In this document: positions 46,988-55,603 of the stretch, in pieces
Position numbering within the stretch: position 1 is the first letter of the stretch
How the letters are laid out: the number at the start of each line of letters is the position of its first letter
Source of the DNA: DATFVA01 sp963774455
Lineage (GTDB): Bacteria > Bacteroidota > Ignavibacteria > Ignavibacteriales > Ignavibacteriaceae
Length of the DNA: 64,000 nucleotides
Assembly (NCBI GenBank): GCA_963774455.1
Contig: CAVZFD010000005.1
Coordinates: 1,426,001-1,490,000, forward strand
Direction: 5' to 3'
The notes under the pieces: generated by a model
Seen by the model: only the letters and a program-made list of their open reading frames with translations
What the model was told of the DNA's origin: nothing
Databases searched by the model: none
Program-made: the position numbers and the translations under genes

Positions 46988-47470
46988 ATGGAAACTATCA
47001 GAATACTCTTTGTTTGTATGGGGAATATCTGTCGATCTCCTGCAGCCGAAGGAATACTTAAAACTATGGTAGAAAAAGAAAAATTATCAAACAGGATAGA
47101 AATAGACTCGGCAGGAACTATCGGCTACCATGCTGGCGAGAGTCCCGATCCCCGGATGAGATTTTATGCTGCCAGCAGGAGTTATTTTTTAAAGAGCAAA
47201 GCCCGCCAGTTCGATCCCAAAACCGATTTTGAAAAGTTCGATTATATCATCACAATGGATGACGCCATCTTTAATGAAATAAAAAGGTTAGACAAAAGAA
47301 AAGCATATAGCAATAAGATACATAAAATGATTGAATTCAACAGGCATATTCAGGCAGATGAGGTTCCGGATCCCTATATGGGAGGTCCGGAAGGTTTTGA
47401 GAAGGTGATGGATATTCTCGTTGATGCCTGCCGGGGATTACTTAAAAGGCTGAAAGATGAGCTTACCTGA
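46988..47470 (+). CDS. Low-molecular-weight protein-tyrosine phosphatase family
   Basis: A 160-residue LMW-PTP. I choose the ATG at 46988 because the family P-loop should be near residue 10; the open frame goes 14 codons further. The P-loop is VCMGNICRS with nucleophile C10 and R16, and the general acid lies in EVPDPYMGG. A 14-base overlap with the next gene indicates translational coupling. In bacteria such phosphatases often pair with fructosamine-kinase homologues and may remove phosphate from sugar-protein adducts (established association for the families); classical tyrosine dephosphorylation is the alternative. Confidence 0.9.
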   Translation: METIRILFVCMGNICRSPAAEGILKTMVEKEKLSNRIEIDSAGTIGYHAGESPDPRMRFYAASRSYFLKSKARQFDPKTDFEKFDYIITMDDAIFNEIKRLDKRKAYSNKIHKMIEFNRHIQADEVPDPYMGGPEGFEKVMDILVDACRGLLKRLKDELT

Positions 47471-48329
47471 GAAGTTGAAAAATGATATTGAGGACAGGCT
47501 CGAATCTTCCATCACGAAAATAAGGGATCTTTCGGGGGGGTGCATCAATAATGTATATCAGATTATTATGGCTTCAGGCAAAAATTACCTGCTTAAAACG
47601 AATAGTAATTCGCCGGATGATATGTTCGCAAAGGAAGCGCATGGACTTAATGAACTTCAAAAAGCAAATGCCGTAAGAGTGCCCGGAACAAAAATATTCT
47701 CTGATAATTATATTGTAATAGAATTTATTGAGAGCGGCAGGAAGTCCCATTCTTTCTTTGAAGCCTTTGGGAAGCAGTTCGCAGATCTGCACAGGTATAA
47801 AGGATCAGCTTTCGGATTTTATGAAGATAACTATATCGGTTCGAACCCTCAAAAAAATCTGACAAGGGGGAATGAAGATAAAGACTGGACAGAATTCTAT
47901 TTAAATAAAAGACTGGTATTCCAGTTAATGCTCTGTGAAAAAAACGGTTATGCTACGGAAGAGTTAAGGAAAGGCTTCCGGAGCCTTGAGAATAGAATCG
48001 GAGAAATACTCAAAGGAACGGATGAAGAGCCAGCACTCCTTCATGGTGACCTTTGGAACGGAAATTATATGGTGGATGATAAAGGCGATCCATGCATCAT
48101 CGATCCCGCCGTCTACTATGGCCATCGTGAGGCTGACCTGGGAATGACAAAGCTATTCGGAGGCTACCCCGCTGAATTTTATTCATCCTATAACGAAAGC
48201 TATCCGTTAAAAGATGGTTGGGAATACAGGGAGAATATATATAAACTTTACCACGTCCTGAATCATCTAAATCTTTTCGGAGGCGGCTATTACGCCCAGG
48301 CAGTATCCATAATAAAATTTTACCTTTAG
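47457..48329 (+). CDS. Fructosamine-3-kinase family protein
   Basis: A 290-residue cytoplasmic kinase of the FN3K family (protein-kinase-like fold). It has a nucleotide-binding LSGGCINNVYQI segment, a catalytic loop LLHGDLWNGNYMV, and a metal-binding D in PCIIDPAVYYGHREAD. Bacterial members usually phosphorylate ribulosamine or erythrulosamine adducts on proteins, which then break down and free the amine. The start overlaps the phosphatase gene by 14 bases. Together they look like a protein-deglycation module. The C-terminus is at a normal position. Confidence 0.9.
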   Translation: MSLPEKLKNDIEDRLESSITKIRDLSGGCINNVYQIIMASGKNYLLKTNSNSPDDMFAKEAHGLNELQKANAVRVPGTKIFSDNYIVIEFIESGRKSHSFFEAFGKQFADLHRYKGSAFGFYEDNYIGSNPQKNLTRGNEDKDWTEFYLNKRLVFQLMLCEKNGYATEELRKGFRSLENRIGEILKGTDEEPALLHGDLWNGNYMVDDKGDPCIIDPAVYYGHREADLGMTKLFGGYPAEFYSSYNESYPLKDGWEYRENIYKLYHVLNHLNLFGGGYYAQAVSIIKFYL

Positions 48330-48339
48330 ATGAGAGAGA

Positions 48340-48394
48340 GGCTGTCTTAAAACTGTTATTCCTAATTCAAACCAATCTGGATTTAAGGACAGCC
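48340..48394. terminator. Bidirectional hairpin between convergent genes
   Basis: GGCTGTC (48340-48346) pairs with GACAGCC (48388-48394), extended by TTAAA/TTTAA with one bulged base. It sits between the FN3K stop and the FKBP stop with short T/A runs on both sides. Confidence 0.6.
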
Positions 48395-48406
48395 CCTTTA
48401 AAAATT

Positions 48407-49252
48407 CTACTGTTTCTTGACTTCTATAAGATGCACATCAAATATCAAGGTTGAATTCGGAGGTATAACACGGTTTGGTCTATTTCCATAACCAAGCGAC
48501 GGGGGAACAACGAGCCTTGCCTTACCGCCCTTTTTCATCAATGCTATTCCTTCATCCCAGCCGCGAATAACCATGTGGGTTCCAAGCTTAAATGTTAACG
48601 GCTCATCTCTTTCCACGGAACTGTCAAATTTAGTGCTGTCCTTTGCAAGGTAGCCAGAGTAATCCACAGTTACAAGATCACCTGAATCCGGCTGAGCGCC
48701 TGTTCCCTCTTCAATTATAGCGTACTTCAAACTATCTTTGGTGGTTTTATATTTTGTTGAGTCAACATCCCATATATTAGCAACCACAGCCTCTTTGGCA
48801 TCTACCAGGGTTATGACAGCTTTTAGATTGGTGTTTGGTGGAATGGGTCCTATACCCTGTTTTCCATAAGCCAGGTCAGAGGGGATAATGATTGTTCTTG
48901 TACCGCCTACCTTCATACCCGCGATTCCTTCGGCAGAACCTTTAATAAAACTTTCTTCCTTTAACTGATATTTATAGGGCTTTCCCATTTTGTCAGTTGA
49001 ACCAATCGACTGTTTTGCTTTGCTTGAATCATTCGACCAATTCGCAAAGGGATTTTCAGTTGAATCTTTTATTACCCATGCACTGAACTTAATAGATACG
49101 AGATCTCCAATTTTAGCTTCTTTGCCGGTACCGACTGTATCATCTGTGTATTTTAGTCCGTTTTCTTTTGTAACCACCTTCGGGTTATTAGAACAGCCCG
49201 ATAGATATATTAGTGTAACCGCAAAAACAGCTAATGCAAGTACTTTCTTCAT
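48407..49252 (-). CDS. Lipoprotein with two FKBP-type peptidyl-prolyl isomerase domains
   Basis: A 281-residue lipoprotein; the lipobox is LSGC with the lipidated cysteine at 20. Two FKBP domains follow (about 35-152 and 175-281); each has GxKVGG/KKGGK and IP(P)N, e.g. GMKVGGTRTIIIPSDLAYG and LMKKGGKARLVVPPSLGYG. It would help folding of exported proteins at the outer-membrane or periplasmic face. The first domain has a long insert (ENPFANWSNDSSKAK). It is monocistronic and convergent with FN3K. Not all active-site aromatics could be verified. Confidence 0.92.
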   Translation of the reverse strand: MKKVLALAVFAVTLIYLSGCSNNPKVVTKENGLKYTDDTVGTGKEAKIGDLVSIKFSAWVIKDSTENPFANWSNDSSKAKQSIGSTDKMGKPYKYQLKEESFIKGSAEGIAGMKVGGTRTIIIPSDLAYGKQGIGPIPPNTNLKAVITLVDAKEAVVANIWDVDSTKYKTTKDSLKYAIIEEGTGAQPDSGDLVTVDYSGYLAKDSTKFDSSVERDEPLTFKLGTHMVIRGWDEGIALMKKGGKARLVVPPSLGYGNRPNRVIPPNSTLIFDVHLIEVKKQ

Positions 49253-49324
49253 TTTAATTCCTTTATTTTGACCTTTAAATATATTTATTTACACTCCTAA
49301 ATCATAAATTGGAGGCAGTTATAA

Positions 49325-49984
49325 TTGATAAGGGTCCTATTTTTTGCATTATTCAACGTCCTGATTCTACAAATAAGCCGGGATACTGCAGTACAAAAAA
49401 CAGAATTCGAAAGAGTTGGAATGAATGACAGTACCTTTGAGAAAGTAATTATTGATTCAGACTACAGCCTGGCAGAAGCCCTGGAAGGTATAGCTGTACC
49501 TCCGGCAATCAGGAATAATCTTGTGATTATAGATGTTCAGTATTATTCATTTGACGATAAACTTCACAGGGGACAAGTTGTAATCTCTAAAAACTTAAGT
49601 CGCGATATTGAAAAGATCTTTGCGGTAATTAAAACGAAGAAGTTTCCCGTAGCAAAAGCAATCCCTATTTTCTTTTACAACTGGGAGGATGAGAAATCGA
49701 TGGAGGATAATAATACATCGGCTTTCAACTACAGGTTTATTGCTGGGACAAAAAAATTGTCCAACCATTCATTCGGAACTGCGATAGATATAAATCCATT
49801 GTTGAATCCCTATTTAAGAAAAGGCCTTCATCAGCCGGAAGGTTCTGTTTATGATCCTTCACGCCAAGGGACCATTACTAAAAATTCCTTTTTGGTAAAT
49901 GAATTTAGAAAGCTGGGATGGGATTGGGGTGGAAACTGGACAGACAGGAAAGATTACCAGCATTTTGAGAAGCCGGCTAAATAA
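49325..49984 (+). CDS. M15-family peptidase (D-Ala-D-Ala carboxypeptidase/VanY-like fold)
   Basis: A 219-residue exported protein with an N-terminal hydrophobic segment (signal or anchor). The zinc motif of the M15 family is visible: H148 and D155 in LSNHSFGTAIDIN, then the third ligand H213 in RKDYQHFEKP. The fold cuts cell-wall peptides. I use the TTG at 49325, with a GGAGG ribosome site upstream; no suitable ATG lies in frame nearer. The stop directly abuts the stop of the convergent esterase gene with no spacer. Substrate detail is unknown. Confidence 0.9.
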   Translation: MIRVLFFALFNVLILQISRDTAVQKTEFERVGMNDSTFEKVIIDSDYSLAEALEGIAVPPAIRNNLVIIDVQYYSFDDKLHRGQVVISKNLSRDIEKIFAVIKTKKFPVAKAIPIFFYNWEDEKSMEDNNTSAFNYRFIAGTKKLSNHSFGTAIDINPLLNPYLRKGLHQPEGSVYDPSRQGTITKNSFLVNEFRKLGWDWGGNWTDRKDYQHFEKPAK

Positions 49985-51118
49985 TTAAAAATGCCTGCCG
50001 AAGAAAAATAACAGGGGTCTCCATGCTCTTGCCGCCCATGAACTTTCATTATGTTCTCCACGTGTATCTTCATACTTAAGAATATCTCTGCCACTTTCAT
50101 AACCCTTGTTCTCAAGAGCCTGTACCATCTCATTTACTCCTGGAACCAGCAGCGAGTCACGGGAATTAATTCCGGCGTCAAAATAGAATTTAAGTTTTTT
50201 ACGGGGACCATTAAAATCAATCACATTATCTACATAATCAAAGTTATAAACCTTTAACGCCGGCGACAAACACATCACCATTGAGAAAACTTCAGGATAA
50301 TTCCAGGCAAGCATAAACGAAATCAGGCCGCCCAGAGATGATCCGCCAACAGCAGTGCTGCCGCGATCTGCTAATGTTCTGTAGGAAGAATCAATTAAAG
50401 GTTTCACCTGTTTGATGACGAACTGCATATAAGCATAGCCTGTATCGTTCTCTGCATATTCAGAGTTTCGCCACGTTGTATTTGCTAGTCCAACTATTAT
50501 TATCGGTTTCATATCACCTTTTCTGATAAGGCTATCAGCTGTTTCATCCAGCTGCCAGTCGACACCAAAGGCTGATGTTGAAGGGTCGAAGAGATTCTGA
50601 CCATCCTGCATATAAAGAACAGGATATCGTTTATTCAAATCTTCGTCGTACCCCGGAGGAAGCCATATTATTATGTCACGGGGAGGAATTCCCTCACCTT
50701 TCACATTTCTGATGTAATCCAAATGTCCCGTAACCTGTCCCTTTAACTTAGATACGAATTCATCTTTCCAGCGATTTATGGTTAAATTAACGACCGTGTC
50801 TGTAAATGCTTTCAGTTTCAGATTGCCGGGAATACCGCCATACTTATTTACTGCTTCATTCTCCCATCTTCCCCGTGTGATTTTAAACTCGATATCTTCT
50901 CCCGAAGGAAAGGAAATTGTTCTTTCCCAAATATTGCCGGTAGTATTAATTAAAGAAACTGAACCAGGGCGCCAGTTTCCTAATTCTGACTGACTGCCTG
51001 TAATATAGATTTTCCCTGAATCCGGTATATTATTTACTTGAACTCTAAAAGTTATCTCAATGGATTGCTGTGCCCTGACAATAAAGGCCGCAAGGCATAT
51101 TAGTAAAATAATTTTCAT
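49985..51118 (-). CDS. Secreted esterase with N-terminal CBM20 domain
   Basis: A 377-residue exported enzyme. After the signal peptide (residues 1-16) a starch-binding CBM20 module (about 18-118; GSQSELGNWRPG) precedes an esterase D-like alpha/beta hydrolase. The nucleophile is S261 in GGSSLGG and the histidine likely H356 in GEHNESSW; LYMQDGQNLFD is typical of ferric-enterobactin/feruloyl-esterase-like PF00756 enzymes. The CBM20 suggests binding to alpha-glucan; the ester substrate is unknown. Its 3' end meets that of the M15 gene. Confidence 0.9.
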   Translation of the reverse strand: MKIILLICLAAFIVRAQQSIEITFRVQVNNIPDSGKIYITGSQSELGNWRPGSVSLINTTGNIWERTISFPSGEDIEFKITRGRWENEAVNKYGGIPGNLKLKAFTDTVVNLTINRWKDEFVSKLKGQVTGHLDYIRNVKGEGIPPRDIIIWLPPGYDEDLNKRYPVLYMQDGQNLFDPSTSAFGVDWQLDETADSLIRKGDMKPIIIVGLANTTWRNSEYAENDTGYAYMQFVIKQVKPLIDSSYRTLADRGSTAVGGSSLGGLISFMLAWNYPEVFSMVMCLSPALKVYNFDYVDNVIDFNGPRKKLKFYFDAGINSRDSLLVPGVNEMVQALENKGYESGRDILKYEDTRGEHNESSWAARAWRPLLFFFGRHF

Positions 51119-51233
51119 ATTTAATATTAGAACTATAAATGGACTATTTATTTCATAATGCGAAAATAAGAGAATATTTTTACTATCTAAATTTTGCCTG
51201 TGATATATTATATTATCGGCTGCAAAATCCCGG

Positions 51234-52676
51234 ATGTTTATGAAATTCTGTTTATTACTTTTTTATATAATAATAATTATAACCACCTATATCCCATCGG
51301 TATATTGCCAGGATAATCCTCCTTCGACAGGTGATTTGTTGGTAAAAAAATGGAAAGATGACAAATCAGCCGCATTCACTTTTACATTTGATGACTGTAT
51401 GCAGTCTCAGTATGATTATGTATTTCCGATTTTCAAACAATACAGCTTCAGGGGAACATTTTTCTTAATAACCCAGCCCCTGGATGATCCTTATGGTCCC
51501 TACTGGAGATACGGAACCTGGCCGGAATTCATAGAAATGTCAGATTCCGGACAGGAGATGGGTTCACATACTGTCACTCACGCCCATCTGGGTAATCTTG
51601 CTATAGGAGACACTTCCACAGCGGGTACACTGTTATATGAATTATACCAGTCAAAGAAAAGTATTGAAAGAAAAATTACCGGGAAAAAATGTATTGAACT
51701 AGCTTATCCCTATTCTGAATATGACAGTGATGTACTTTACTACTCAAGTTTGTTCTATGAATCTGCGCGAGCAATATCTGAATTTCCAGTTGATTCATCT
51801 TTATCGGGCCAGGACTGGTACACAATCGGGTCGAGAGTTATCGAATTTAGTATGCCCCGGAATTCACCTTCAGACGATCTGGATGAACTCCAGCAATTCT
51901 ACAACTATGTAGATAACAGTATAAATGAAGGCGGATGGGGACTCCTGCAGGCCCATGACGTAATACCCTTTGATTCAATTCAGTCCGCAATTACCCAAGG
52001 CTCATATCAGCCCATCTCGGTTCAATGGTTTAACTCAGCGTGTCAATACGTATCGAATGCATCAGGTAACGGTGATTTATGGGTTGCTCCTATGGGCGAG
52101 GTTACCAAGTATATGAAAGAAAGGGACTCGTATGATTATAATATCGTCTCTATAACAGACACAAGTATTATTATAAATGTCACTGATACACTGGAAAATA
52201 ACATTTATAACTATCCATTAACCGCGGATATTATCGTTCCGGGAGGATGGCCAACTGTCTCGGTATTCCAGGGAAGTTTTTATGAATACACAGCGTCATA
52301 TTTGTCCGGATCAAACACCGTAATAGAAACTTCCGTTGTTCCTGACGGAGGACAGGTAATTTTATACAAAGGATATGTTTCTGGTATTAAAAACACGGAG
52401 CAATCTCCATCGGGATTCACTTTATTTCAGAATTTTCCGAATCCCTTCAATCCTTCCACAAACATCAGTTTCACCATTCCGGCGGAAGCTTTTGTAACAC
52501 TGAAAGTTTATAATACACTTGGAGAGGAAGTAAAAACCCTGGCAGAGGATCAGTATTATTTAAAAGGAACATATAGTATTAATTTCGATGGAAAATCCCT
52601 TCCAAGCGGGGCATATTATTACAGGCTGACCAGCGGGACATATTCAGCTGTGAAAAAGCTGCTACTTATAAAATAA
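51234..52676 (+). CDS. Polysaccharide deacetylase with type IX secretion sorting domain
   Basis: A 480-residue extracellular enzyme with a signal peptide (residues 1-25). The NodB-like deacetylase domain has TFDD at 51-54 and SHTVTH at 111-116, so D54, H112 and H116 are the likely metal ligands. A beta-rich segment (about 310-390) leads to a C-terminal T9SS type A sorting domain of ~80 residues with FPNPFNPST, VYNTLGEEVKTL and SGAYYYRL, ending KKLLLIK. The protein should be secreted by T9SS and anchored at the surface, where it would remove acetyl groups from polysaccharide. The region after its stop holds two terminators. Confidence 0.93.
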   Translation: MFMKFCLLLFYIIIIITTYIPSVYCQDNPPSTGDLLVKKWKDDKSAAFTFTFDDCMQSQYDYVFPIFKQYSFRGTFFLITQPLDDPYGPYWRYGTWPEFIEMSDSGQEMGSHTVTHAHLGNLAIGDTSTAGTLLYELYQSKKSIERKITGKKCIELAYPYSEYDSDVLYYSSLFYESARAISEFPVDSSLSGQDWYTIGSRVIEFSMPRNSPSDDLDELQQFYNYVDNSINEGGWGLLQAHDVIPFDSIQSAITQGSYQPISVQWFNSACQYVSNASGNGDLWVAPMGEVTKYMKERDSYDYNIVSITDTSIIINVTDTLENNIYNYPLTADIIVPGGWPTVSVFQGSFYEYTASYLSGSNTVIETSVVPDGGQVILYKGYVSGIKNTEQSPSGFTLFQNFPNPFNPSTNISFTIPAEAFVTLKVYNTLGEEVKTLAEDQYYLKGTYSINFDGKSLPSGAYYYRLTSGTYSAVKKLLLIK

Positions 52677-52724
52677 CCCCTGCGGTTAAGCAGGGGTTAC
52701 AATGAGATTGAATTTCTCATTTTT
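52674..52724 (+). terminator. Two consecutive hairpin terminators
   Basis: First stem TAACCCCTGC/GCAGGGGTTA (52674-52699, loop GGTTAA), which includes the stop codon. Second stem AATGAGA/TCTCATT (52701-52721) is followed by T residues. Confidence 0.8.
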
Positions 52725-52794
52725 AAGTAGAAGACTGTCCTACCCCTCGGGTCATAATCTTCTTACACCTCAAATCTACCGACTTAAATATTAA

Positions 52795-53021
52795 AGCGCA
52801 TCCGTACAATTACTGATTTTTTAAAAAAAAAGCCACTGCATGTCTACAGGGGCACGGAGAGATTGTGCGTGAAGCACTATAAAGCTATGAAATCATCCTA
52901 CACCACACGTTGTACTTCGATCACCAAAATAACCCTAATTCATGACTCACTCATCCGTACAATTACTATATTTTATTATACTCGGGATTATTTCTAAATT
53001 CCGTAATTATACGGATGCGCT
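52795..53021. mobile_element. MITE-like inverted-repeat element (227 bp)
   Basis: The ends are AGCGCATCCGTACAATTAC (52795-52813) and its near-perfect inverse (53003-53021; one mismatch over 19). A further direct copy of 15 of these bases (CATCCGTACAATTAC) lies inside at 52952-52966. The interior is noncoding. Terminal inverted repeats on a short noncoding segment are the hallmark of MITEs. No target-site duplication is clear. Whether it is dispersed in the genome is unknown. It sits in the 379-base gap between the deacetylase gene and the small membrane protein. Confidence 0.6.
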
Positions 53022-53055
53022 AGCCTAAAAGTGATATTATATTCCATCTAAAAAA

Positions 53056-53451
53056 TTGATTTCCTTTAAGAATTTTCATATTGTTATTAAAACAATAGTT
53101 GAAGATAATTTGATACCGGTATCTTTTACAGAATTCTATCTGGATGCTCCCGAAATAAAGATCTTCACAATAATATTACATTTCTTTATTCTTATTTTTT
53201 TTCTCAGGGATTTCATCTTGATAATCTCCCGTGAAAGCAGGATTGTTTTATTTAACCTTATTCTCTTATTATACGAGGTCTCGGTTCTGTTTAAGTTCAG
53301 CGCCTCTTATTTTATCTACGCAGGATATTTATTTTATTATTTGACAACTGCCTTTGAGATTCTGATAGCGGTCTTTTTCTCATTCATTAATGAAAAAAAC
53401 AGTCCTGTCTTAAAGTTACATATGGAACCGGATCCGGGCAGCGCGGATTAA
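53056..53451 (+). CDS. Small membrane protein, function unknown (131 aa)
   Basis: An integral membrane protein of 131 residues with three hydrophobic segments (about 33-50, 62-80 and 84-110, e.g. IILHFFILIFFLRDFILII). The start is the TTG at 53056, as no in-frame ATG precedes it. No family is recognised. It lies 34 bases downstream of the MITE-like element and 40 bases before the decarboxylase gene, in the same direction, so co-transcription is possible. The very hydrophobic, AT-rich coding is typical of small orphan membrane proteins. Confidence 0.6.
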   Translation: MISFKNFHIVIKTIVEDNLIPVSFTEFYLDAPEIKIFTIILHFFILIFFLRDFILIISRESRIVLFNLILLLYEVSVLFKFSASYFIYAGYLFYYLTTAFEILIAVFFSFINEKNSPVLKLHMEPDPGSAD

Positions 53452-53491
53452 TGATTTATAATTTAATTGTATAGAAAGCTCAGGTTAATTT

Positions 53492-54931
53492 ATGAAAATA
53501 TCAGAATTCAGGGAAACGGGACACAAGCTTGTTGATATATTATCAGACTATCTTGATAAAATTGAAGAGCATCCCCTGTTACAGGATGCGAGTCCGGAGA
53601 TGATTGAAAAATTGTTTGATGAACCTCTGCCTGTCGAAGGTATGGATTCGGATGCCGTTATAAATGAACTTAAAACCAAGCTGTTTCCATATACAACAAA
53701 TGTAAATCATCCCGGGTACTTTGGATTGATAACTCCTACCCCCTCACCGATGGGTATCCTGGGAGATTTTATCGCTTCGACCCTCAACCAAAACCTCGGC
53801 GCTTATTCTATTGGTCCGTCGGCAGTTGCAATGGAAAAAAGAACTGTGAGATGGCTATGCGACTTGGCGGGACTCCCCCAAACCGCAGGAGGAAACCTTA
53901 CGAGCGGGGGTATGATGGCAAACTTTATAGGTATAAAGCTGGCAAGAGATTGGTCATCGGGCAACCGTGCACAGCATCAGGGTGCTGTGTTTGAACATGT
54001 TGTTTATGTGTCTGATGAGAGGCATGTCTCACTCGACAAGGCTGTCGATGCTGTCGGGTTAGGAAGAAATTCCCTCCGAACTATCCCGACTGATGAGGAG
54101 TTTAGAATTAATCTTGATGCACTGGAAAGTGAAATAAAAAAGGATAAAAGTAAAAAACTCGTTCCGGCATGTATAATAGGACTTGCTGGCACAACAAATA
54201 CCGGATCTGTCGATCCACTTCCTGCTTTACGGGAAATTGCGGATAAGTACGGTGCCTGGTTTCATATTGATGCAGCTTACGGGGGAGGAGCACTTCTATC
54301 AGAGAAAAGGACAGGACTTCTCAAAGGTATTGAGACAGCTGATTCAATAACTCTTGATCCACATAAATGGTTCTATGCTCCACTTGATGCCGGCAGTATA
54401 CTTGTGAGGGATAAAAGACAATTAACTCTCTCGTTTGGAATTCAGCCAAGCTATCTGAAAGATAACATCGATAATAAAAGGTTTCAATATTTTGTACACA
54501 GCTTCGAGCAGAGTAGACGTTTCCGAAGTCTTAAAGTCTGGATGAGCTTCAAACGATATGGTACAAGGCAGATTGCCAGGTGGATAGACTCAAATATTGA
54601 TCAGGCCGAACACTTATACAAGCTCTGTAAAGAAGAAAGGATTTTCCGGCCCGCTGTAAATCCTCAAATGTCAGCTATCTGTATCAGGTTCGAATCGGAC
54701 AAATTGGCGTCTACTGAAACTGAACTCCTTCATACTGAAGTTTCAAGGAAAGCTGAACTATCGGGGAAATTCTGGATCTCAACAACAGAATTAAAAGGAA
54801 AAATATTTTTCCGTATTAACCCTGTAAATTTCCGCACGAGGTTAAAACATATTGACGAGCTTTATGAATTCTTAAAGAAGGAATGCATCGGAATGGAAGA
54901 AAGGCTGGTCAGGCTTTCGCAGGGAAGTTGA
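53492..54931 (+). CDS. PLP-dependent decarboxylase (aromatic-L-amino-acid decarboxylase family)
   Basis: A 479-residue group II decarboxylase. It has HIDAAYGGGALL and the PLP-lysine motif SITLDPHKWFYAPLDAG with K292. The early VNHPGYFGLITPTPSP segment shapes the active-site entrance. Members decarboxylate tyrosine, tryptophan, DOPA, glutamate or related acids; the present one cannot be assigned without comparison. A few family members act as aldehyde synthases, but the normal histidine and tyrosine around the active site could not be fully checked. It is followed by a barrel gene after 72 bases. Confidence 0.93.
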   Translation: MKISEFRETGHKLVDILSDYLDKIEEHPLLQDASPEMIEKLFDEPLPVEGMDSDAVINELKTKLFPYTTNVNHPGYFGLITPTPSPMGILGDFIASTLNQNLGAYSIGPSAVAMEKRTVRWLCDLAGLPQTAGGNLTSGGMMANFIGIKLARDWSSGNRAQHQGAVFEHVVYVSDERHVSLDKAVDAVGLGRNSLRTIPTDEEFRINLDALESEIKKDKSKKLVPACIIGLAGTTNTGSVDPLPALREIADKYGAWFHIDAAYGGGALLSEKRTGLLKGIETADSITLDPHKWFYAPLDAGSILVRDKRQLTLSFGIQPSYLKDNIDNKRFQYFVHSFEQSRRFRSLKVWMSFKRYGTRQIARWIDSNIDQAEHLYKLCKEERIFRPAVNPQMSAICIRFESDKLASTETELLHTEVSRKAELSGKFWISTTELKGKIFFRINPVNFRTRLKHIDELYEFLKKECIGMEERLVRLSQGS

Positions 54932-55003
54932 CCAACTTGGTAACAAACTTCATTTGGCTAAAAATATATATTTCTTATTTTAACGGATGAACTTGTTTTA
55001 TCT

Positions 55004-55594
55004 ATGAAAAAACTTTTACTATTAATCATATTGCTGGTACAAATACCTTCGACTGCGGGCGAACTTCCTGCAGAAAAAGCCCGTGGTCTTTTTCTGGTTT
55101 TCGGTGTCGGCCCGAGATTTCCGATAAGTTCTTTTTCCAACCAGTCAACTTTAGGCTACGGATTCAATGTTGAGCTTGATTATACAGATAACGAGTACCT
55201 CCCCTTTTTCCTCTTTACCAAGTTGGGGTTTCAGCAATTTCCGGGTTCGCAGACCTTTTATCAGTCATCCGATTATTCCAACTACTCAATTAATTCGTTC
55301 CCCCTGACTGTAGGGGCGAAATACTTTTTTGCACCTCTTCTTGAAAAAGTTGTTCTTTTTATGCCGGTAGTTGAGATTTCGGCCGCATACAACTTTACGC
55401 AGGTACTGCACCAGTTCAAATCCGGCACGGGCAGGAGTAATTTTGTTGAGAATAATTCACGCCTTGGTCTAAGCGGAGGTGTGGGAATTTCAATGTTCCT
55501 GCTGGAAGTTATGGCAACTTATAATTATTTTCAATCTACTCAATATGTGGGAATTGACCTCAAAGTAAGGATTCCTCTTTACATAGTTTATTAG
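55004..55594 (+). CDS. Outer-membrane beta-barrel protein, function unknown
   Basis: A 196-residue exported protein with a signal peptide (1-19). Strand-length segments run through the mature part (GLFLVFGVGPRFPISSF, YGFNVELDYTD, LPLTVGAKYFF, GVGISMFLLEVMATYNYF) and the C-terminus is IPLYIVY, an aromatic end suited to barrel insertion. It resembles small OmpX/porin-like barrels. It stands 10 bases upstream of the crotonase gene and may be co-transcribed, though without a functional link. Confidence 0.75.
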   Translation: MKKLLLLIILLVQIPSTAGELPAEKARGLFLVFGVGPRFPISSFSNQSTLGYGFNVELDYTDNEYLPFFLFTKLGFQQFPGSQTFYQSSDYSNYSINSFPLTVGAKYFFAPLLEKVVLFMPVVEISAAYNFTQVLHQFKSGTGRSNFVENNSRLGLSGGVGISMFLLEVMATYNYFQSTQYVGIDLKVRIPLYIVY

Positions 55595-55603
55595 GAGAAT
55601 TAA

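Noticed and set aside
54680..54700. tRNA T-arm-like GTTCGAATC
   Set aside because: It falls within the decarboxylase coding sequence and no acceptor or anticodon stem can be formed around it.
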